DNA from: Variovorax sp037204085
GTDB taxonomy: Bacteria > Pseudomonadota > Gammaproteobacteria > Burkholderiales > Burkholderiaceae_C
NCBI RefSeq assembly: GCF_037204085.1
Contig: NZ_JBBCBW010000008.1
Span: forward strand, 172,409 to 236,408
Direction of reading: 5' to 3'
Length of the DNA: 64,000 nucleotides
Within the stretch, counting starts at the first letter, position 1. Every line of letters begins with the position of its first letter. Below, piece by piece: positions 34,001-43,317 of this stretch. Under the pieces are notes generated by a model. That model did not search any database. It had not been told where the DNA came from and worked only from the letters and a program-made list of their open reading frames with translations. A program made the position numbers and the translations under genes.

Positions 34001-34468
34001 ATGCAAGATGCAAACAAGGGAGCGGATGCAAAGCCGCTCGACGGAAAAGGGCTGCGCATCGGCATCGTCCAGGCACGCTTCAACGCCGACATCACGGACG
34101 CGCTGGCCGCGGCCTGCCTGGCCGAGCTCGAAAAGCTCGGCGTGGCGGCAGACGACATCCATCATGTGCAGGTTCCCGGCGCGCTCGAAGTGCCCGTGGC
34201 CCTGCAGGCGATGGCCGTGCGCGGCGGCTACCACGCGCTCGTGGCGCTGGGCTGCATCATCCGCGGAGAAACCTACCACTTCGAACTGGTGGCCAACGAA
34301 TCGGGCGCGAGCGTGAGCCGCATCGCGCTCGACCATCGCATTCCCATCGCCAACGCGATCCTCACCACCGAAAACCTGGAACAAGCCGTCGCCCGGCAGA
34401 CCGACAAGGGCCGCGACGCAGCCCAGGTCGCCGTCGAGATGGCGCGGCTGCTGGCCTCCCTGACATGA
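34001..34468 (+). CDS. ribH: 6,7-dimethyl-8-ribityllumazine synthase
   Basis: A 155-residue subunit of lumazine synthase, which condenses the RibD pathway product with DHBP from RibB. Motifs: IGIVQARFNADI at the substrate site, VPGALEVPVALQAMA and the catalytic region GCIIRGETYHFELVANE, plus NAILTTENLEQA. Full length. It starts 6 nt after ribB and overlaps nusB by 4 nt (ATGA). Confidence 0.97.
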   Translation: MQDANKGADAKPLDGKGLRIGIVQARFNADITDALAAACLAELEKLGVAADDIHHVQVPGALEVPVALQAMAVRGGYHALVALGCIIRGETYHFELVANESGASVSRIALDHRIPIANAILTTENLEQAVARQTDKGRDAAQVAVEMARLLASLT

Positions 34469-35010
34469 CCGAAGACAACAACAAGGCAGCCGGCGCCAAG
34501 CCGCGCCCGGTGCGGCAAGTGCGCACCGGCCTCACCAGCACCGGCGCACGCAAGGCTTCGGCCAAGTCCAACCGCAGCCGCGCGCGCGAATTTGCGCTGC
34601 AGGCGCTCTACCAGCACCTGGTGGGCCGCAACGACGCGGCCGCCATCGACCAGTTCACGCGCGACCTCGCGGGCTTCCACAAGGCCGACGCCGCACATTA
34701 CGACGCGCTGCTGCATGGCGCCATCGAAGGCGCGGAGCAGCTCGACGCGCTGATCCGCCCGTTGCTCGACCGCAAGTTCGAAGAGATCTCGCCCATCGAG
34801 CATGCCGTGATGTGGATCGGCGTGTACGAGTTTCAGCACTGCCTGGACGTTCCATGGCGCGTGGTACTCAACGAGTGCATCGAGCTTGCCAAGGAATTCG
34901 GTGGCACCGACGGCCACAAGTACGTGAACGCCGTGCTCAACGGCCTGGCGCCGCAACTGCGCGCGGCCGAGGTGGAGGCCGACCGCACTTCCGGCAAGGC
35001 CAGGACGTGA
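34465..35010 (+). CDS. nusB: Transcription antitermination factor NusB
   Basis: A 181-residue NusB, which with NusE binds boxA RNA and promotes antitermination of rRNA operons. The core begins at RSRAREFALQALYQHLVG (about residue 33) and ends with VLNECIELAKEFGGTDGHKYVNAVLNGLA; the first 30 residues are a basic, low-complexity extension seen in Burkholderiales. The ribH-nusB linkage is common in bacteria. Start ATG 34465 overlaps ribH; its stop overlaps the next start (GTGA). Confidence 0.95.
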   Translation: MTEDNNKAAGAKPRPVRQVRTGLTSTGARKASAKSNRSRAREFALQALYQHLVGRNDAAAIDQFTRDLAGFHKADAAHYDALLHGAIEGAEQLDALIRPLLDRKFEEISPIEHAVMWIGVYEFQHCLDVPWRVVLNECIELAKEFGGTDGHKYVNAVLNGLAPQLRAAEVEADRTSGKART

Positions 35011-36203
35011 GAATTTCGGCGCGCGCGCAGCGCATCGAACCGTTCTATGTGATGGAAGTCGCCAAGGCCGCCGGCGTGCTTGCGCGCGAGCTGGCCCACA
35101 CCGATCGGCCGATGATCTTCCTGAACATCGGCGAGCCCGACTTCACCGCACCGCCGCTGGTGCAGGAAGCCGCCGCACGCGCGGTGCGTGCCGGCGCCAC
35201 GCAGTACACGCAGGCCACCGGGCTCGACCATTTGCGCGAGCGCATCAGCGGCTGGTATGCGCAGCGCTTCGGCGTCGACGTGCCGGCGCGCCGCATCGTG
35301 GTGACCGCCGGCGCATCGGCCGCGCTGCAGCTGGCCTGCCTGGCGCTCATCGAATCGGGCGACGAAATCCTGCTGCCCGACCCGAGCTACCCCTGCAACC
35401 GCCACTTCGTGAGTGCCGCGGAAGGCACCGCGGTGATGATCCCGACCACGGCCGACGAGCGCTTTCAGCTCACCGCTGCCAAGGTCGAAGCCGCGTGGAC
35501 CGACAAGACGCGCGGCGTGCTGCTCGCCTCGCCTTCCAACCCCACGGGCACCTCGATTGCGCCCGACGAACTGCGCCGCATCCACAACGTGGTGTCGCAG
35601 CGCGGCGGCATCACGCTGATCGACGAGATCTACCTCGGCCTCTCATACGACGATGCCTTCGGCCAGACCGCCCTGGCCATCGACGACAACGTCATCAGCA
35701 TCAACAGCTTCAGCAAGTACTTCAACATGACGGGCTGGCGCCTCGGCTGGCTGGTGGTGCCCGAAGCGCTGGTGCCGGTGGTCGAGCGGCTGGCGCAAAA
35801 CCTCTTCATCTGCCCCAGCACCGTATCGCAATACGCGGCGCTGGCCTGCTTCGAGGATCCGAGCATTGCCGAATACGAACGCCGCCGCGCCGAGTTCAAG
35901 GCGCGACGCGACTGGTTCATTCCGCAGCTCAATGCGCTGGGCCTCAGCGTGCCGGTGGTGCCCGATGGTGCCTTCTACGCCTGGGCCGACTGCACCAGCG
36001 TGGCCGAGAAGCTCGGCATTTCGGGCAGCTGGGATTTCGCCTTCGAAACCATGAAGCGCGCCCATGTGGCCCTGACGCCCGGCCGCGATTTCGGTACCGC
36101 CGAAACCGGCAAGTTCGTGCGCTTTTCCACCGCCAGCTCGATGGCTCATCTCGAGGAATCCATCGAACGCCTGCGGGCGATGATCGCGAACCCGGCCCCA
36201 TGA
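35007..36203 (+). CDS. PLP-dependent aminotransferase (class I/II)
   Basis: A 398-residue fold-type I aminotransferase. Visible: NIGEPDFTAPP, VTAGASAALQLA, SPSNPTGTSI, the PLP lysine in SFSKYFNMTGWRLGW and the arginine of the carboxylate site in FVRFSTASS. It is of the aspartate/alanine aminotransferase group; the substrate cannot be read from the sequence. The start is a GTG at 35007 overlapping the nusB stop; an ATG 15 codons in (VMEVAKAAG region) is too late. Sits between nusB and ybgC, all coupled by 4-nt overlaps. Confidence 0.93.
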   Translation: MRISARAQRIEPFYVMEVAKAAGVLARELAHTDRPMIFLNIGEPDFTAPPLVQEAAARAVRAGATQYTQATGLDHLRERISGWYAQRFGVDVPARRIVVTAGASAALQLACLALIESGDEILLPDPSYPCNRHFVSAAEGTAVMIPTTADERFQLTAAKVEAAWTDKTRGVLLASPSNPTGTSIAPDELRRIHNVVSQRGGITLIDEIYLGLSYDDAFGQTALAIDDNVISINSFSKYFNMTGWRLGWLVVPEALVPVVERLAQNLFICPSTVSQYAALACFEDPSIAEYERRRAEFKARRDWFIPQLNALGLSVPVVPDGAFYAWADCTSVAEKLGISGSWDFAFETMKRAHVALTPGRDFGTAETGKFVRFSTASSMAHLEESIERLRAMIANPAP

Positions 36204-36658
36204 GCTACGCGTTTCCGATCCGCGTGTATTGGGAGGACACCGACGCCGGCGGCATCGTGTTCTACGCCAACTACCTCAAGTTCATGGAACGCGGGCGCAC
36301 CGAATGGCTGCGTTCGCTGGGCGTGGAGCAGCGAAAGCTGCGCGAGGAAACCGGCGGCCAGTTCGTGGTGAGCGAAACGCAGCTCAAATACCATCGCCCC
36401 TCCCGTCTCGACGACGAACTGCTGGTTACAGCCGATCTCCGACAAATGGGTACGGCGTCGTTGATAATCGGTCAGCAGGTGCTATCAAAAACAGAGCAAG
36501 AGCGAACAGGCGCCCCGGCGCCCGTCCTTCTGTGCGAAGGCACCATCCGCATCGGCTGGGTGGACGCCACCACATTGCGCCCCGCGCGCATACCGACCCA
36601 AGTTTCGGGAACCCTCGAGCGCTCCGGCGGCTCCATGACTCAACCTTTCAAGCCATGA
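36200..36658 (+). CDS. ybgC: Tol-Pal-associated acyl-CoA thioesterase
   Basis: A 152-residue hot-dog fold thioesterase. The active-site segment YWEDTDAGGIVFYANYLKFMERGRTEWLR is the YbgC signature (catalytic Asp). YbgC hydrolyses short acyl-CoA or acyl-ACP and is linked to phospholipid enzymes at the membrane; it is the usual first gene of the tol operon. The ATG overlaps the aminotransferase stop, and its stop overlaps tolQ. A small Gly/Ser-rich tail ends the protein. Confidence 0.94.
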   Translation: MSYAFPIRVYWEDTDAGGIVFYANYLKFMERGRTEWLRSLGVEQRKLREETGGQFVVSETQLKYHRPSRLDDELLVTADLRQMGTASLIIGQQVLSKTEQERTGAPAPVLLCEGTIRIGWVDATTLRPARIPTQVSGTLERSGGSMTQPFKP

Positions 36659-37377
36659 ACCAAGACCTCTCGATCATCAATCTCCTCCTCCACGCGAGCT
36701 TCGTGGTCCAACTGGTCGTGCTGCTGCTCGTGATTGTTTCGATTGCCAGCTGGGCCGCGATCATCCGCAAATACTTTGCGCTGCGCCGCATGCGCGCGCT
36801 GAACGATGACTTCGAACGCGAGTTCTGGTCGGGCACCAGCCTGAACGAGCTGTTTGCCTCGGCCGCGCAGAACGCCAAGTTCGCCGGCCCCATGGAGCGC
36901 ATCTTCGCTTCGGGCATGCGCGAATACCAGAAGCTGCGCGAACGCCACGTGAGCGATGCCAGCACGCTGCTCGACGGCGCCCGCCGCGCCATGCGCGCGA
37001 GCTTCCAGCGTGAACTCGATGCGGCCGAACAGAACCTGTCGTTCCTGGCCACCGTGGGCTCGGTGTCGCCGTATGTCGGCCTCTTCGGCACCGTCTGGGG
37101 GATCATGCACGCCTTCACCGGTCTGGCCGCGCTCGCGCAGGTGACGCTGGCCACCGTGGCCCCCGGCATTGCCGAGGCACTGGTGGCCACGGCCATCGGC
37201 CTGTTCGCCGCCATTCCCGCGGTGGTGGGCTACAACCGCTTCGCGCGCGAGATCGACAAGATCGCGATCGCGCTCGAGACCTACATCGAGGAGTTCTCGA
37301 ACATCCTGCAGCGCAACTTGTCGGCCCACCCGGCCGCGAGCGCGACGGCAGCTTCGGCGACTCCGGGCAACCGCTGA
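36655..37377 (+). CDS. tolQ: Tol-Pal motor protein TolQ
   Basis: A 240-residue inner-membrane protein of the MotA/TolQ/ExbB family, the proton-driven motor of the Tol system that constricts the outer membrane at division. Three membrane helices: about 15-37, 130-155 and 165-190 (VGLFGTVWGIMHAF and IAEALVATAIGLFAAIPAVVGYN are the conserved parts). Ends with an Ala-rich tail. Start ATG overlaps the ybgC stop; tolR follows after 15 nt. Confidence 0.97.
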   Translation: MNQDLSIINLLLHASFVVQLVVLLLVIVSIASWAAIIRKYFALRRMRALNDDFEREFWSGTSLNELFASAAQNAKFAGPMERIFASGMREYQKLRERHVSDASTLLDGARRAMRASFQRELDAAEQNLSFLATVGSVSPYVGLFGTVWGIMHAFTGLAALAQVTLATVAPGIAEALVATAIGLFAAIPAVVGYNRFAREIDKIAIALETYIEEFSNILQRNLSAHPAASATAASATPGNR

Positions 37378-37392
37378 ACGGAGGCCCAGCGC

Positions 37393-37830
<438 letters not shown>

Positions 37831-37833
37831 GGC

Positions 37834-38763
37834 ATGTCGCTCGCCCTGGATCGCCCCGAGTTCGCACCACCGCCGCAGCGCGGCACGCCGCGCGCGGTGC
37901 TGCTTGCATTGGTCGCGCATGCACTCCTGATCGCGGCGCTGACGTGGGGAGTGCGCTGGCGCAGCGACGCCGACGAAGGCGCGGTCGATGCCGAGTTGTG
38001 GTCTTCCACGGTGCAGCAGGCCGCGCCGCGCCTGTCCGCACCGCAAGCGCCCACGCCCGCTCCCGCACCGCCGCCGCCGGCCCCCCCGCCGCCGCCGCCA
38101 CCACCCCAGGTGAAGGCTCCCGAGCCCGCACCGCCGCCGCGCGCACCGGACATCGCGCTCGAGCGCGAGAAAAAGCTCAAGGAAGAAAAAGAGCAGAAGG
38201 AGCGCGAGCTCGAGCGCCAGCAACAGCAGCGCAAGAAAGAGCTCGAAGCCAAGCAGCGCGCCGAAGACGAGGCCGAGCGCAAGAAGGCCCAGCAGCAAAA
38301 GCTCGCCGAGCAGCAGAAGAAGCAGCAGGAAGCCGAGGCCAAGCAGGCCGAAGCGAAGAAACAGCAGCAGGAAGCGGCAGCCAAGCAGGCCGCCGCCGAC
38401 CGCGCCGCCACGCTCAAGCGCATGCAGGGCCTTGCGGGCGCGAGCGGCAGCGACGATTCCAAGGGAACCGCCCTGCGTTCGTCGGGGCCTTCGAGCGGCT
38501 ATGCAGGGCGCATCGCAGCGGCCGTTCGTCCGAACATCACCTTCCCCGATGCGGAAACGGTCAATGGCAATCCTGCCGCCGAGTTCGAAGTGAATCTGGC
38601 GCCCGACGGCACCATCGTCGGCGTCAAGCTGACCCGGTCGAGCGGACTGCCCAGCTGGGACGAAGCCGCCGAACGCGGCCTGCGCAAGACCGACAAGCTG
38701 CCGCGCGACTCCGACGGGCGCATCTTCCCGTCGCTGATCGTCTCGCTGCGGCCCAAGCGCTAA
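37834..38763 (+). CDS. tolA: Cell envelope integrity protein TolA
   Basis: A 309-residue TolA: N-terminal membrane helix (about 21-39), a poly-Pro stretch (about 70-105), a long Lys/Glu/Gln/Ala-rich helix (about 108-200) that spans the periplasm, and a C-terminal TonB/TolA fold (IAAAVRPNITFPDAETVNGNPAAEFEVNLAPDGTI). It transmits force from TolQR to the outer membrane. The last gene of the coupled run; tolB and pal, which usually follow, are absent here because dnaE comes from the other side. Confidence 0.94.
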   Translation: MSLALDRPEFAPPPQRGTPRAVLLALVAHALLIAALTWGVRWRSDADEGAVDAELWSSTVQQAAPRLSAPQAPTPAPAPPPPAPPPPPPPPQVKAPEPAPPPRAPDIALEREKKLKEEKEQKERELERQQQQRKKELEAKQRAEDEAERKKAQQQKLAEQQKKQQEAEAKQAEAKKQQQEAAAKQAAADRAATLKRMQGLAGASGSDDSKGTALRSSGPSSGYAGRIAAAVRPNITFPDAETVNGNPAAEFEVNLAPDGTIVGVKLTRSSGLPSWDEAAERGLRKTDKLPRDSDGRIFPSLIVSLRPKR

Positions 38764-38827
38764 CAAGGGCGGGCTGGCGCTACACGCGCCTGGCCGCCTT
38801 GGCGCTCAGTCGGTCGCCTCGTTCATC

Positions 38828-41800
38828 TCACTCGTAGACGACCGAGGCTTTTCCGGCTTCGGCCTGCGCCGTCCAGCTTGCCAGCGCGGCATCGGTCGGA
38901 AAGAACTTGGCACGCTCGCCAAGCTGCAGTTCGACCTGCGCACCGCCCCGCGCCATCGAAAGGCGCACCGGCAGCCCCTGCACCAGATCGCCGTGTTCGC
39001 TTTGCTCCGTGCGTGGCGGAAAGTCTTTCACCAGGCGCGCGATGTCCGGTGCCTTGCCGTTGACCGCCACGCGCAGGAATTTGCCGAAGCGGCAGCGCGC
39101 CGTGGCCAGGTCCCACACCTGCTGCACCTGGAAGCGCGCCTCGAAACCGCCGCGGCCCGGCTGCAGCCGGCCGCTCACGATCACCAACTCATCGTCTTTC
39201 AGCGTGTTGCGGTTCGCGTTGATCAGCGCCTCGTCGGCTGTCGCGTCAATGGAGTCCGACTTGTCGTCGAGCTTGAAGATCGCCAGACGACCGCGCTGGC
39301 CATTGATCACGCGGAAGTCGCTCACGATGCCCGCAATCACCTGCTGCTCGCGGGTGTCCATCAGGTCGCCGATCTCGCGCTTGCAGAAGCGCCGCACCTC
39401 GTGCGACACCTCGTCGAACAGATGACCCGAGAGGTAGAAGCCCACGGCCGTCTTCTCGTAGGTGAGCCGCTCCTTCACGCCCCAAGGCGTGGCGTCGACC
39501 AGTTCGGGCTCCTGCGTGGCCGAGCCGTGTTCGCTGTCGCCGAAGATGTCGACCTGAGCCGCGTTGGCTTCGGTGGCCACCGCAAACTCGAAGGCGCGGT
39601 CGACCGAGGCGATGAGCGAAGCGCGGTTCTGCTGAATGGCGTCGAACGCGCCGGCCTTGATGAGCGCCTCGACCGTGCGCTTGTTGATGCGCTGGCGGTC
39701 GATGCGCACGCAAAAATCGAACAGGCTCTTGAACGGGCCGCCCTCTTCGCGCGCCCGAACGATGGCCTCGACCGCAAGCTGGCCCGTGCCCTTGACGGCA
39801 CCCAGGCCGTAGCGAATCACCTTGTCGGTAACCGGCTCGAAGCGGTAGTTGCCGCGGTTCACATCCGGCGGCTCGAAGGTAATGCCGAAGTTTTTCTGCG
39901 CGTCTTCGAACAACACCTTGAGCTTGTCGGTGTCGTCCATTTCCACGGTCATGTTGGCGCAGAAAAACTCGGCCGTGTAATGAACCTTGAGCCAGCCCGT
40001 GTGATACGCCAGCAGCGAGTACGCGGCGGCGTGCGACTTGTTGAAGCCGTAGCCCGCGAACTTCTCCATCAAGTCGAAGATCTCGTCGGCCTTGTCCTGC
40101 GGAATGCCGTGGGTCTTGAGCGCGCCCGCGCGGAATTTCTCGCGGTGCTCGGCCATCTCCTCGAGCTTTTTCTTGCCCATGGCGCGGCGCAGCAGGTCGG
40201 CGCCGCCGAGCGAGTAGCCGCCCAGGATCTGCGCGGTCTGCATCACCTGCTCCTGGTAGACCATGATCCCGTAGGTCTCGGAGAGCATTTCGGCCACCGC
40301 CGGGTGCGGGTACTCCACCTCTTCGCGGCCGTGCTTGCGCGCCACAAAGCTCGGGATCAGGTCCATCGGGCCCGGCCGGTACAGCGCGTTGAGCGCAATC
40401 AGGTCTTCAAGGCGCGTGGGCCGCGCATCCTTCAGCATGCCCTGCATGCCGCGGCTTTCAAACTGGAACACCGCTTCCGTCTTGCCCTCGGAAAACAGCT
40501 TGTAGGTCTCGCGGTCGTCCAGCTTGATGTTCTCGTACGCGAAGTTCTCCTGGCCCTTGTGACGCTTGACGATGAACTCTTTCGCAATCTCGAGAATGGT
40601 GAGCGTGGCCAGGCCCAGAAAGTCGAACTTCACGAGGCCGATGGCCTCCACGTCGTCCTTGTCGTACTGGCTCACGGCCGAGTCGCTGCCGGGCTGCTGG
40701 TACAGCGGGCAAAAATCGGTGAGCTTGCCGGGCGCAATCAGCACGCCGCCCGCGTGCATGCCGATGTTGCGGGTCATGCCTTCGAGCTTTTGCGCAAGCT
40801 CCACCAGCATGCGCACTTCTTCTTCCTTCTCGATGCGGGCCGCAAGCTGCGGCTCCATCTCGATGGCGTAGTTGTTCTTGTCACCATCCACCTTCGGCTC
40901 GGGCGGGTACTGGATAGTGACCGGCTGGCCCGGCTTGTTCGGAATGAGCTTGCTGATGCCGTCGCAGAACATGTAGCTCATGTCCAGCACGCGGCCCACG
41001 TCGCGAATGGCGGCGCGCGCGGCCATCGTTCCGAAGGTGGCGATCTGGCTCACGGCCTCGCGGCCGTACTTGTCCTTCACGTAGTCGATCACGCGGTCGC
41101 GGTTGCCCTGGCAGAAGTCGATGTCGAAGTCGGGCATCGAAACGCGTTCGGGGTTCAGGAAACGTTCGAACAGCAGCTTGTATTCGAGCGGATCGAGGTC
41201 GGTGATCTTCAGCGCATAGGCCACCAGCGAGCCCGCGCCCGAGCCCCGGCCCGGCCCCACCGGACAGCCGTTGTTCTTGGCCCACTTGATGAAGTCGCCC
41301 ACGATCAGGAAGTAGCCCGGGAACCCCATGTTCAAGATGGTGTTGATCTCGAACTCCAGCCGCTCCACATAGCGCGGCCGCTCGGCATCGCGCTTGGCCT
41401 GGTCTGGATACAGGTGCACCAGCCGCTCTTCAAGTCCCGCGAACGACTCCTGGCGGAAGAACTCGTCGATCGGCATGCGCACGCCTTCACTGATGAAGGG
41501 CGTCGGAAAGTCGGGCAGCTGCGGCTTGCCGAGCACCAACGTCAGGTTGCAGCGCTTGGCAATCTCGACCGTGTTGGCCAGTGCGCTCGGCACGTCGGCA
41601 AAGAGCGCTTCCATCTCGGCGCTCGACTTGAAATACTGCTCCTCGGTGAACTTGCGCACCCGGCGCGGGTTGCCCAGGATTTCACCTTCCGAGATGCAGA
41701 CGCGTGCCTCGTGCGCCTCGTAGTCCTGGCGTTCGGCAAACTGCACGGGGTGCGTGGCGACCACCGGCAGGCGCAGCCGGGCCGCGAGCTTCACGGCGGC

Positions 41801-42346
41801 AATCACATGCGGCTCGTCCTCGGGGCGGCCTGCGCGCTGCAGTTCGATGTAGAAGCGGTGCGGGAACATGCCCGCCAGTTGCAGCGCCAATTCGGCGGCG
41901 CGTTCTTCCTGCCCTTGCAAGAGCGGCGCGCCCAGCGGGCCGGCTTGCGCGCCCGAAAGCGCAATCAGCCCGCCCTGCAGTTCTTCGAGCCACTCGAGCT
42001 TGCAGGCGGCTTGGGATTGCCCCCGGCCCACGTTCTGCGTCCAGGCGCGCGCCAGCAACTCGGAAAGGTGCAGGTAGCCCTCCATGTTCTGCACCAGCAG
42101 CACGATGCGCGTAAGCACGCCGGGCTCCTTGCCCAGCCCCTCGACGAAAATTTCGGCGCCGATGACCGGCTTGACACCCTTGCTGCGCCCCTGCTTGTAG
42201 AACTTGATCGCCCCGAACAGGTTGTTCAGGTCGGTAATGGCCAGCGCGGGCTGCTTGTCGGCAGCGGCGGCCTTGACGACTTCGTCGATTCGGTTGGTGC
42301 CGTCGACGACGGAAAACTCGGTGTGCAGGCGCAGGTGAACAAACAT
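38828..42346 (-). CDS. dnaE: DNA polymerase III alpha subunit
   Basis: A 1172-residue replicative polymerase. The N-terminal PHP domain begins FVHLRLHTEFSVVDG, the polymerase palm has the catalytic aspartates in PDFDIDFCQGNRDRVIDYV, and helix-hairpin-helix and OB-fold regions follow (DDELVIVSGRLQ). Length is normal. ATG 42346 is chosen as in homologues; the frame extends 30 codons upstream without similarity. A GGGAGG abuts the ATG with no spacing and a TACAAT box lies 6 nt before it, pointing to a leaderless mRNA. It converges with tolA. Confidence 0.97.
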   Translation of the reverse strand: MFVHLRLHTEFSVVDGTNRIDEVVKAAAADKQPALAITDLNNLFGAIKFYKQGRSKGVKPVIGAEIFVEGLGKEPGVLTRIVLLVQNMEGYLHLSELLARAWTQNVGRGQSQAACKLEWLEELQGGLIALSGAQAGPLGAPLLQGQEERAAELALQLAGMFPHRFYIELQRAGRPEDEPHVIAAVKLAARLRLPVVATHPVQFAERQDYEAHEARVCISEGEILGNPRRVRKFTEEQYFKSSAEMEALFADVPSALANTVEIAKRCNLTLVLGKPQLPDFPTPFISEGVRMPIDEFFRQESFAGLEERLVHLYPDQAKRDAERPRYVERLEFEINTILNMGFPGYFLIVGDFIKWAKNNGCPVGPGRGSGAGSLVAYALKITDLDPLEYKLLFERFLNPERVSMPDFDIDFCQGNRDRVIDYVKDKYGREAVSQIATFGTMAARAAIRDVGRVLDMSYMFCDGISKLIPNKPGQPVTIQYPPEPKVDGDKNNYAIEMEPQLAARIEKEEEVRMLVELAQKLEGMTRNIGMHAGGVLIAPGKLTDFCPLYQQPGSDSAVSQYDKDDVEAIGLVKFDFLGLATLTILEIAKEFIVKRHKGQENFAYENIKLDDRETYKLFSEGKTEAVFQFESRGMQGMLKDARPTRLEDLIALNALYRPGPMDLIPSFVARKHGREEVEYPHPAVAEMLSETYGIMVYQEQVMQTAQILGGYSLGGADLLRRAMGKKKLEEMAEHREKFRAGALKTHGIPQDKADEIFDLMEKFAGYGFNKSHAAAYSLLAYHTGWLKVHYTAEFFCANMTVEMDDTDKLKVLFEDAQKNFGITFEPPDVNRGNYRFEPVTDKVIRYGLGAVKGTGQLAVEAIVRAREEGGPFKSLFDFCVRIDRQRINKRTVEALIKAGAFDAIQQNRASLIASVDRAFEFAVATEANAAQVDIFGDSEHGSATQEPELVDATPWGVKERLTYEKTAVGFYLSGHLFDEVSHEVRRFCKREIGDLMDTREQQVIAGIVSDFRVINGQRGRLAIFKLDDKSDSIDATADEALINANRNTLKDDELVIVSGRLQPGRGGFEARFQVQQVWDLATARCRFGKFLRVAVNGKAPDIARLVKDFPPRTEQSEHGDLVQGLPVRLSMARGGAQVELQLGERAKFFPTDAALASWTAQAEAGKASVVYE

Positions 42347-42352
42347 CCTCCC

Positions 42353-42358
42353 ATTGTA
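42353..42358 (-). promoter_or_regulatory. -10 element of dnaE (possible leaderless start)
   Basis: TACAAT on the minus strand, separated from the dnaE ATG by GGGAGG only. A start site 6-7 nt downstream of this box would coincide with the A of the ATG. The -35 box is weak. Confidence 0.5.
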
Positions 42359-42400
42359 GAAACCGGCACTCCACGATGTGGGTTGGCAATCCCCTAAATT

Positions 42401-42480
42401 GAGCCCCCCGGCTTGCCACTTCGTGTGCTTCGCCACCCCCCGAGGGGGAGGCTCGGTGCCTTGGGGCGGCCCGGCGGCAC
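42401..42480 (+). repeat. Intergenic repeat, copy A
   Basis: Contains CACTTCGTGTGCTTCGCCA followed by a C5-CGA-G5 type hairpin and ending TTGGGGCGGCCCGGCGG. A second copy with the same core in opposite orientation lies at 44299-44380. Looks like a dispersed Comamonadaceae intergenic element. The -10 box of trhO begins right at its end. Confidence 0.55.
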
Positions 42481-42481
42481 C

Positions 42482-42487
42482 TACAAT
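42482..42487 (+). promoter_or_regulatory. -10 element of trhO
   Basis: TACAAT lies 8 nt before the GTG start at 42496; TTGGGG at 42461-42466, inside the repeat element, is a possible -35 box with a 15-nt spacer. Predicts a very short or absent leader. Confidence 0.45.
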
Positions 42488-42495
42488 TCCGCCCC

Positions 42496-43281
42496 GTGCA
42501 AGAGATTTTGAATATTGCGGCCTACAAGTTCGTAGCCATCGACGACAGCCCCGTGCTGCGTGAAGACCTGCGCGGGCGCGCCCAGGCGCTGGGCCTCATG
42601 GGCACCATCCTGCTGGCGCCCGAGGGCATCAACCTGTTCTTGGCGGGCGCAGCCGACGCCGTTCACAGCTTTGTGGCCAGCCTGCGCGCCGATCCGCGCT
42701 TTGCAGACCTCGAAACCAAGGAAAGCTGCTCGGCCACGCAGCCCTTCCGCCGCATGCTGGTAAAGCTCAAGCGCGAGATCATCCGCATGGACCATCCCGC
42801 CATCCAGCCGGCGGCCGGCCGCGCACCCGGCGTGGACGCGCACACGCTCAAGCGCTGGCTCGACCAGGGGCATGACGACGCCGGCCGCGAGATTGCGCTG
42901 CTCGACACGCGCAACGACTTCGAGGTCGACGAAGGCACTTTCGACGGCGCAATCGACTGGCGCATCACCAAGTTCACCGAATTCCCGCCCGCACTGAAAG
43001 CCCACCGCGCCGAATTCGCGGGCAAGACGGTCGTGAGCTTCTGCACCGGCGGTATCCGCTGCGAAAAGGCCGCCATCCTGATGCGCGAGGAAGGCGTGGA
43101 GAACGTGCTGCAGCTCGAAGGCGGCATCCTGAAATATTTCGAAGAAGTCGGCGGTGCGCACTATCACGGCGACTGTTTCGTATTCGACGGCCGGCGCGCG
43201 CTGGCACCCGACCTCAGTGCGCGTGCGGCCGATGCGAGTGCGCGCGCTGCCGAAGATCCCGACCTGGAACGAAAGAACTGA
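42496..43281 (+). CDS. trhO: tRNA uridine(34) hydroxylase, rhodanese family
   Basis: A 261-residue UPF0176/TrhO (YceA) protein. An N-terminal acylphosphatase-like region (TILLAPEGINLFLAG) is followed by a rhodanese domain with the active-site loop CTGGIRCEKA (Cys183, Cys189). TrhO makes 5-hydroxyuridine at position 34 of several tRNAs using oxygen. The start is GTG (42496). The last 25 residues are Ala/Asp-rich. Divergent from dnaE across 149 bp; ends at a GC hairpin. Confidence 0.92.
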   Translation: MQEILNIAAYKFVAIDDSPVLREDLRGRAQALGLMGTILLAPEGINLFLAGAADAVHSFVASLRADPRFADLETKESCSATQPFRRMLVKLKREIIRMDHPAIQPAAGRAPGVDAHTLKRWLDQGHDDAGREIALLDTRNDFEVDEGTFDGAIDWRITKFTEFPPALKAHRAEFAGKTVVSFCTGGIRCEKAAILMREEGVENVLQLEGGILKYFEEVGGAHYHGDCFVFDGRRALAPDLSARAADASARAAEDPDLERKN

Positions 43282-43304
43282 GCCCCGCGGCGCGGGGCCT
43301 TGTT
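43282..43304 (+). terminator. Hairpin after trhO
   Basis: GCCCCGCG-G-CGCGGGGC (8-bp stem) followed by CTTGTT. The T-tract is poor, so terminator activity is only likely. It also faces the end of the convergent pirin gene. Confidence 0.45.
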
Positions 43305-43317
43305 CGCTGCGAGCTCG

